Shown in pieces: positions 22,038 to 26,421 of a stretch of 26,421 nucleotides of DNA. How positions within the stretch are numbered: the stretch's first letter is position 1; each line of letters begins with the position of its first letter. The translations under genes and the position numbers were made by a program. Under the pieces are notes generated by a model. The model saw only the letters and a program-made list of their open reading frames with translations. It ran no database searches and was not told where the DNA came from. The stretch is from UBA11512 sp964623895 (GTDB lineage: Bacteria; Bacillota; Clostridia; Oscillospirales; CAG-272): assembly GCA_964623895.1 (NCBI GenBank), contig CAZUWA010000021.1, positions 1-26,421 of the forward strand, given 5' to 3'.

Positions 22038-23417
22038 ATGAAGAACAAAAGCGAGATCCCGTACAAGATCTATCTGACCGAAGAGGAAATGCCGAAGCGG
22101 TGGTACAATGTCCGTGCGGATATGCGTAACAAACCCGCTCCCCTTCTCAGTTCCGCGACAAAAAAGCCGATTACCTATGACGAATTGCGCACGGTATTTT
22201 GTGATGAGCTTGTCAAACAAGAACTGGACGATACCACACCGTATTTCGATATTCCGCAAGAGATCACAGACTTTTACAAGATGTACCGTCCTTCCCCGTT
22301 GGTGCGCGCCTATGAGCTGGAGAAAAAGCTCGATACACCGGCACACATCTACTATAAGTTCGAAGGGCAGAACACTTCCGGTTCACACAAACTGAATTCA
22401 GCCATTGCGCAGGCATACTATGCAAAAAATCAGGGCTTGGTCGGTGTTACGACCGAGACAGGCGCAGGTCAATGGGGGACTGCTCTTTCTATGGCTTGCG
22501 GATATCTGGGTTTGGACTGCAAAGTGTTTATGGTAAAATGCTCTTATGAGCAAAAGCCTTTCCGACGCGAAGTCATGCGCACCTACGGTGCGTCCGTAAC
22601 ACCGTCTCCTTCTATGGAAACCAACGTCGGAAGATCGATCAACGAGCGTTTTCCGGGCAATACCGGTTCTCTTGGTTGTGCGATCTCGGAGGCAGTCGAG
22701 TGTGCCACAAACATGCCCGGATACCGTTATGTGCTTGGCTCAGTACTCAATCAGGTGTTTTTGCATCAATCGATCATCGGCTTAGAGGCAAAGGCGGCAC
22801 TGGATAAATACGATGTCAAACCGGATATCATTATAGGTTGTGCAGGCGGCGGTTCGAACCTCGGCGGTCTGATCGCGCCTTTTATGGGCGAAATGCTCCG
22901 CGGCGAAAAGGAATACAGATTCATTGCCGTTGAGCCTGCTTCCTGTCCCAGTTTTACACGCGGAAAATTTGCTTATGACTTCTGCGACACCGGAATGATC
23001 TGCCCCCTCGCAAAGATGTACACGCTTGGTTCCGGGTTCATTCCCGCACCCAACCATTCGGGAGGGCTTCGTTATCACGGCATGAACAGTACTCTTTCGC
23101 AGTTCTACCATGACAAACTGTTGGAAGCGACCAGCGTCAAGCAAACAGAAGTCTTTGAAGCGGCAACCCTCTTTGCACGTTGTGAAGGCACGTTGCCCGC
23201 TCCCGAATCCTCTCACGCAATCAAGGTCGCGATCGACGAAGCGCTCAAATGCAAGAAAACAGGCGAAGAAAAGAACATCCTCTTCGGTCTTACCGGCACG
23301 GGATACTTTGATATGTACGCATATGCCAACTACAATGACGGCAAGATGTCCGACTATATTCCGACAAATGAGGATCTTGAAAAGGGCTTTGCAACCATTC
23401 CGAATATTGAGATCTAA
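22038..23417 (+). CDS. trpB: TrpB2-type tryptophan synthase beta subunit
   Basis: A 459-residue PLP enzyme that joins indole and serine to give tryptophan. The PLP lysine is Lys118 in TSGSHKLNSA, the catalytic Glu is Glu140 in TETGAGQWG, and the phosphate-binding loop GCAGGGSNLGG is at 267-277. The longer length and the QWG variant place it in the TrpB-like (TrpB2) group and not with TrpA-coupled TrpB1, which has about 400 residues. No trpA or other trp gene is near, which fits indole salvage. ATG 22038 follows AAAGGAG by six bases; the frame is open upstream through the T-box terminator. Expression is governed by the Trp-specific T-box. Confidence 0.93.
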   Translation: MKNKSEIPYKIYLTEEEMPKRWYNVRADMRNKPAPLLSSATKKPITYDELRTVFCDELVKQELDDTTPYFDIPQEITDFYKMYRPSPLVRAYELEKKLDTPAHIYYKFEGQNTSGSHKLNSAIAQAYYAKNQGLVGVTTETGAGQWGTALSMACGYLGLDCKVFMVKCSYEQKPFRREVMRTYGASVTPSPSMETNVGRSINERFPGNTGSLGCAISEAVECATNMPGYRYVLGSVLNQVFLHQSIIGLEAKAALDKYDVKPDIIIGCAGGGSNLGGLIAPFMGEMLRGEKEYRFIAVEPASCPSFTRGKFAYDFCDTGMICPLAKMYTLGSGFIPAPNHSGGLRYHGMNSTLSQFYHDKLLEATSVKQTEVFEAATLFARCEGTLPAPESSHAIKVAIDEALKCKKTGEEKNILFGLTGTGYFDMYAYANYNDGKMSDYIPTNEDLEKGFATIPNIEI

Positions 23418-23419
23418 AC

Positions 23420-23448
23420 AAAAACGCTTGCGTCACGCAAGCGTTTTT
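23420..23448. terminator. Terminator after trpB
   Basis: CGCTTGCG (23425-23432) and CGCAAGCG (23436-23443) with a TCA loop, flanked by five A and five T, form a textbook hairpin three bases after the trpB stop codon. It is symmetrical, so it could act in both directions. Confidence 0.9.
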
Positions 23449-23455
23449 GATAACG

Positions 23456-23493
23456 AAAATCACCTGAAAGGAAATGCTTTCAGGTGATCTTTT
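23456..23493. terminator. Terminator of the secreted surface-protein gene
   Basis: ATCACCTGAAAG (23459-23470) and CTTTCAGGTGAT (23477-23488) form a perfect 12-bp stem with a 6-base loop. On the minus strand it is followed by TTTTC. On the plus strand CTTTTG follows. It lies just past the stop codon of the minus-strand gene. Confidence 0.8.
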
Positions 23494-23500
23494 GTTATGA

Positions 23501-24655
23501 TCAGTCGTGAACCTTCTTCACGATCACAGCAGTACCAAAGAGTGCAACCACTGCGAGAACCGCGATGACTGCAGTAGCATCGCCGGTCGGAACCTTGGTA
23601 GAGGGATTGACCTTTGCATCGTCATAAACAGTAAAGATATATGCCGCTTCTTTACCTTCATACGGAGCACCAAAGGTAGTGAAACCATAGTAGTACTCAA
23701 GATACTGTGCACCACCGTTATAGATTGCAGCAACATTCTTGATATAGCCGGTTTCATCTTCGATAGTCCAGTAACTATATTCGGTAGGAGTTGTCACCAG
23801 AGAAACGCCGTTGCCGGTGGGAGCAGAGGTCAAATACTTACCGTCAGCAGTTGCCAGAGTGAATGTGCCGTCTGTATAGATGGTACGAGTCCACACTGCG
23901 TGATCATTGCCGGGAACAGTCAAAGTACCGTCCTCATTTGCAGTTGCAGTAGCGCCGGTCAATTTCTTACCTGCGTCATCAAAGGTTGCAGTCACCGCAA
24001 AAGAATTGGCAGCGTTGAACAAAACGACCTTAGAAGTGGAAGCAACGACTTTTTCGGTCGGCACAGGATCGGGATCAACAGGAGAAGGAGTAACCGTGCC
24101 GGAAGTAAGTTTGTAAAGAGAGACAGGTTGCTGATTTGATTTGTAGTAGCGGAATCTGTTGTTGTCCTTACTAGTAGCATTATTAAAACGAAGAACGGTT
24201 TCTGCGCTGGTCAGCGACACACTACCATCTTCACCAAGAGTGATGGTATTTAAAATAGGAGTATCGGCTGTAACCAATTTATTTTGTTTTTCACCATTCT
24301 TATACTCGTTGCCGATATATTTGCCTGTGGAAGTCTTAACAGAATAACCGCCTTCCATTGTTTCGATCACAAATGTGTAAGCAGAATAGTCACCGGTAAT
24401 TGTTCCGTCTGAAATGGTAACGGACTTGTGGTTGCCTTCATTGTCGATCTTCGAAAGAGAAGCATCGAGGCAGATACTTACGTCATTATTGTCATAAACA
24501 CCGTCGTAAACGATAAGGTATGTACCGGACCAGTCGGTCGGAGCGGTCGTGACCTTGGTATAGGTCTGTTCTGCGGCAGAAGTGCCGATACTGAAAGCGG
24601 CAAAAGCTGCAACGCACATTAGAGTTGCGAGTGCTAAAGAAAGAAATTTTTTCAT
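23501..24655 (-). CDS. Secreted two-lobed surface protein with a C-terminal membrane anchor
   Basis: A 384-residue exported protein of unknown function. The signal peptide covers about 1-28 (TSAAE). Lobe 1 (about 30-187) begins TYTKVTTAPTDWSGTYLIVY, a pattern that precedes glycan- or nuclease-linked domains in other secreted proteins. A Pro/Thr linker (TPSPVDPDPVPTEK) leads to lobe 2 (about 203-345), which also ends in beta-strand-rich sequence with many aromatic residues. The C-terminus (VPTGD, a helix of about 22 hydrophobic residues, KKVHD) resembles a sortase signal. The usual LPxTG or NPxTG is not intact, so it may be retained by the helix. AAAGGAG precedes the start. It has its own promoter and terminator. 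Confidence 0.75.
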   Translation of the reverse strand: MKKFLSLALATLMCVAAFAAFSIGTSAAEQTYTKVTTAPTDWSGTYLIVYDGVYDNNDVSICLDASLSKIDNEGNHKSVTISDGTITGDYSAYTFVIETMEGGYSVKTSTGKYIGNEYKNGEKQNKLVTADTPILNTITLGEDGSVSLTSAETVLRFNNATSKDNNRFRYYKSNQQPVSLYKLTSGTVTPSPVDPDPVPTEKVVASTSKVVLFNAANSFAVTATFDDAGKKLTGATATANEDGTLTVPGNDHAVWTRTIYTDGTFTLATADGKYLTSAPTGNGVSLVTTPTEYSYWTIEDETGYIKNVAAIYNGGAQYLEYYYGFTTFGAPYEGKEAAYIFTVYDDAKVNPSTKVPTGDATAVIAVLAVVALFGTAVIVKKVHD

Positions 24656-24685
24656 TTCGTTTCTCCTTTCGAATTTGTTAAATTC

Positions 24686-24714
24686 ATTGTACGATACTTT
24701 TTGTATTTTGTCAA
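24686..24714 (-). promoter_or_regulatory. Promoter of the secreted surface-protein gene
   Basis: On the minus strand TTGACA (24709-24714), a 17-base spacer and TACAAT (24686-24691). Confidence 0.85.
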
Positions 24715-24772
24715 TAAGCAGACCGATAGTTTTTTGTAGAATTTCCTGCTTTTTTCAGCAATTTGAACAAAT

Positions 24773-25933
24773 TCAGAATTTTAATTTTTGACCGCTTTCC
24801 ATTGCGGAAAGGACTTGCATCGCCTGCGCATTTCCCTGCTTTGCCGCTTTGGCAAAGTATTTTTTCGCTTCCTCTTCGTCCGATTCGCATCCGACACCGT
24901 TATAGTGACAAATACCTGCCATCAGCATTGCATTCTGTCTTCCTTTTGAAGACGCTTTTTCAAGATATTTCAAACCTTTTTCTTCATCCTTCGGCATTGA
25001 GCCTTCCCCATAAAGATAGCCTTTTCCGAGGATCTCGTACATATTGCCGTTTCCTTCCTTTGCGTAGGAAAGCGCCAACGCTTCTCCTGCCGCAAGATCT
25101 TGTTTTACACCGTTTTTATAGGTAATGCCCAAAAGATAACAAACCACTTTTTCTTGTGCTTCCACACAACCGTATTCCGCGGCTTTTAAAAAGACTTGAT
25201 ACTCGTTTTCAAACTGCCCGTCCAGTACATATGCTCGCGGATGCTCAAACATTTTATTTCCCTCGATCAGCCGTTCTGCCTTTAGTTTCGCTTCCTCCGC
25301 CGCTTTCAAGGTGAGCGCTTCCTCGTCCGCGATCTTCTTAAGTGCGGCGTCCCGTTCGGCCTTCTTGGCGGCATTCACCTTTTCAAGTTCTTCCGGATGC
25401 TCGCTATACATCCGATCAAATATTGCTTTCTTCTCGTTTTTGATACTTGCTATTTCATTTTTGATATTTTCTACCGCCTTTGAAAGCGCGTCCTGTTCGC
25501 AGAGCACCGCATTATATTGAGCGTTCTTCTCTGCCGTATCCGCACCGAGCAAGACCTGTTTTTTTTGACGCAATATAAAGAGCACGATGCCTGCAATAAA
25601 AGCGACGACGCCCACGGTGATCATAACAGGTGACTCAATGTTGTAAAAAAAAGCATCAACAAATTTTTCTTCAATTTTCATGTGATAGAAGGCATCGATT
25701 ATGGAGGCGATCACTAAAACAACACCTCCGAGAAGTGAATACAACCAAGCACGGTTGGTATTGTTTCTATGCTCCGCAAAGCGAGCACTGTTCAATACCG
25801 TTTCTCGATTTGAAAGGATCTCACGATGCTTTTCTTCCTCAATCAGCGCTTGTTCAAGCCGTGGTTCAGCATCCTTGATCCTGCTGTCACAGGCTTCAAG
25901 AAGCATTTTGTATTCTGCTACCGTTTTCGACAT
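24773..25933 (-). CDS. Membrane-anchored coiled-coil protein with Sel1 repeats
   Basis: A 386-residue protein of unknown function. An N-terminal charged coiled coil (about 1-55) is followed by two transmembrane helices (about 63-83 and 101-121). A long Glu/Lys/Ala-rich coiled coil spans about 135-225, and Sel1-like repeats cover about 240-380 (GKGYLYGEGSMPKDEEKGLK, then ICHYNGVGCESDEEEAKKYF). Both large parts are probably cytoplasmic, with a short loop outside. Sel1 repeats generally mediate protein-protein contacts. Ribosome binding site GGAGGG lies six bases before ATG 25933. The gene stands alone between two minus-strand genes that have their own signals. Confidence 0.8.
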   Translation of the reverse strand: MSKTVAEYKMLLEACDSRIKDAEPRLEQALIEEEKHREILSNRETVLNSARFAEHRNNTNRAWLYSLLGGVVLVIASIIDAFYHMKIEEKFVDAFFYNIESPVMITVGVVAFIAGIVLFILRQKKQVLLGADTAEKNAQYNAVLCEQDALSKAVENIKNEIASIKNEKKAIFDRMYSEHPEELEKVNAAKKAERDAALKKIADEEALTLKAAEEAKLKAERLIEGNKMFEHPRAYVLDGQFENEYQVFLKAAEYGCVEAQEKVVCYLLGITYKNGVKQDLAAGEALALSYAKEGNGNMYEILGKGYLYGEGSMPKDEEKGLKYLEKASSKGRQNAMLMAGICHYNGVGCESDEEEAKKYFAKAAKQGNAQAMQVLSAMESGQKLKF

Positions 25934-25962
25934 AGTAACCCTCCAAATATTTTATTAAATGT

Positions 25963-25991
25963 ATAATAGCATATTTCCGCATTTTTGTAAA
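25963..25991 (-). promoter_or_regulatory. Promoter of the Sel1-repeat gene
   Basis: On the minus strand TTTACA (25986-25991), a 17-base spacer and TATTAT (25963-25968). Confidence 0.65.
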
Positions 25992-26004
25992 GGGCTTTAC
26001 TTAG

Positions 26005-26039
26005 AAAAACGCCCCAAAACGTTTTTCCGTTTTGGGGCG
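26005..26039 (-). terminator. Terminator of the PEP carboxykinase gene
   Basis: CGCCCCAAAACG (26010-26021) and CGTTTTGGGGCG (26028-26039) form a perfect 12-bp stem with a 6-base loop. On the minus strand it is followed by TTTTT. Confidence 0.9.
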
Positions 26040-26064
26040 GTGTGACATTCATATCGACACAAAA

Positions 26065-26421
26065 TTATTTTGCAAGGCGTGCTGCGAGTGCTGCAAGCTC
26101 GTCATACATTTCCTTCGGAACATGATCACCGATCTGGTTGTAGAAGGAAAGGATATTGAGAATATCCGCTTCCCATGCTTCCTTATCGACGGAAAGCAGA
26201 CCCTTGATGGTGTCAACGGTAATATCTTCAAGTCCTTCAATGTTGATATCTTCCGGATTCGGAACATAGCCGATCGGAGTCTCAACAGCGCCAACGGTGC
26301 CTTCACAACGAGCGAGGATCCAAAGAAGGACTCTCATGTTGTCACCGAAGCCCGGCCAAATGAAGTTGCCGTTCTCATCGGTTCTGAACCAGTTGACGTG
26401 GAAGATCAGCGGAGCGTTAGG
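26065..26421 (-). CDS. pckG: Phosphoenolpyruvate carboxykinase (GTP), C-terminal part
   Basis: The last 118 residues of a GTP-dependent PEP carboxykinase, running off the right edge of the window. Recognisable motifs are IFHVNWFRTDENGNFIWPGF, GDNMRVLLWILARCEG and the terminal region ETPIGYVPNPEDINIEGLED, followed by the helical end. The enzyme interconverts oxaloacetate and PEP with GTP/GDP. In fermenting anaerobes it often runs toward oxaloacetate, conserving energy on the way to succinate or propionate; that direction is not shown by the sequence. A strong terminator lies 26 bases past the stop codon. Confidence 0.93.
   Translation of the reverse strand, partial: PNAPLIFHVNWFRTDENGNFIWPGFGDNMRVLLWILARCEGTVGAVETPIGYVPNPEDINIEGLEDITVDTIKGLLSVDKEAWEADILNILSFYNQIGDHVPKEMYDELAALAARLAK

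Noticed and set aside
23501..23600. Canonical LPxTG sortase signal
   Set aside because: The sequence reads KVPTGD before the hydrophobic helix; the Leu/Asn-Pro-x-Thr-Gly pattern is not complete.
1..26421. CRISPR array, tRNA or rRNA genes, insertion sequences, prophage
   Set aside because: No regularly spaced repeats, cloverleaf candidates, transposase or integrase motifs were seen on reading through.

Overview
The window looks like chromosomal DNA of a low-to-mid-GC anaerobic member of the Clostridia (Bacillota). Support comes from sigma-A type promoters (TTGACA/TATAAT, 16-17 bp spacers), strong AGGAGG-like ribosome binding sites, a tryptophan T-box, a DUF1540 protein, a minimal SufC/SufB-type (SmsCB) Fe-S assembly pair, GTP-type PEP carboxykinase, and lipoprotein and surface-anchor signals. 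Most of it is housekeeping.

Layout. (1) 1-2671 and 2701-3042: minus-strand group rplS-rpmE-hflX-yigZ, with a promoter and structured leader before rplS, an intrinsic terminator inside the group before hflX and another at its end. (2) 3246-3786: a promoter followed by what looks like a decayed membrane-protein gene. (3) 3877-6427: signal peptidase I with a long acidic N-terminus, circularly permuted GTPase RbgA, and RNase HII. (4) 6499-7484: a Cys-rich DUF1540 protein and a divergent metallophosphoesterase. (5) 7624-10922: tig-clpP-clpX. (6) 10986-18832: a minus-strand four-gene operon of ResB/CcsB, CcsA, a YVTN-like propeller di-haem lipoprotein and a 1351-residue secreted cytochrome related to hydrazine synthase subunit A. 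A divergent AraC-family regulator follows (19036-19848). (7) 19901-21558: SmsC-SmsB. (8) 21708-23417: a Trp T-box controlling a TrpB2-type gene. (9) 23501-25933: a secreted two-lobed surface protein and a membrane Sel1-repeat protein. (10) 26065-26421: the C-terminal end of PEP carboxykinase.

The most interesting part is region 6. It is a self-contained extracytoplasmic cytochrome c module: two exported proteins with four CxxCH motifs in total, plus the membrane haem export/ligation pair (System II) needed to mature them, set in an otherwise ordinary clostridial neighbourhood. Gut-type fermentative Clostridia usually lack c-type cytochromes, and the closest architectures I know of are in Planctomycetota and Verrucomicrobiota. 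The operon's promoter has a good extended -10 but a poor -35, while the adjacent araC gene has a consensus promoter, which suggests activation by a dedicated regulator. The substrate and electron acceptor cannot be read from the sequence.
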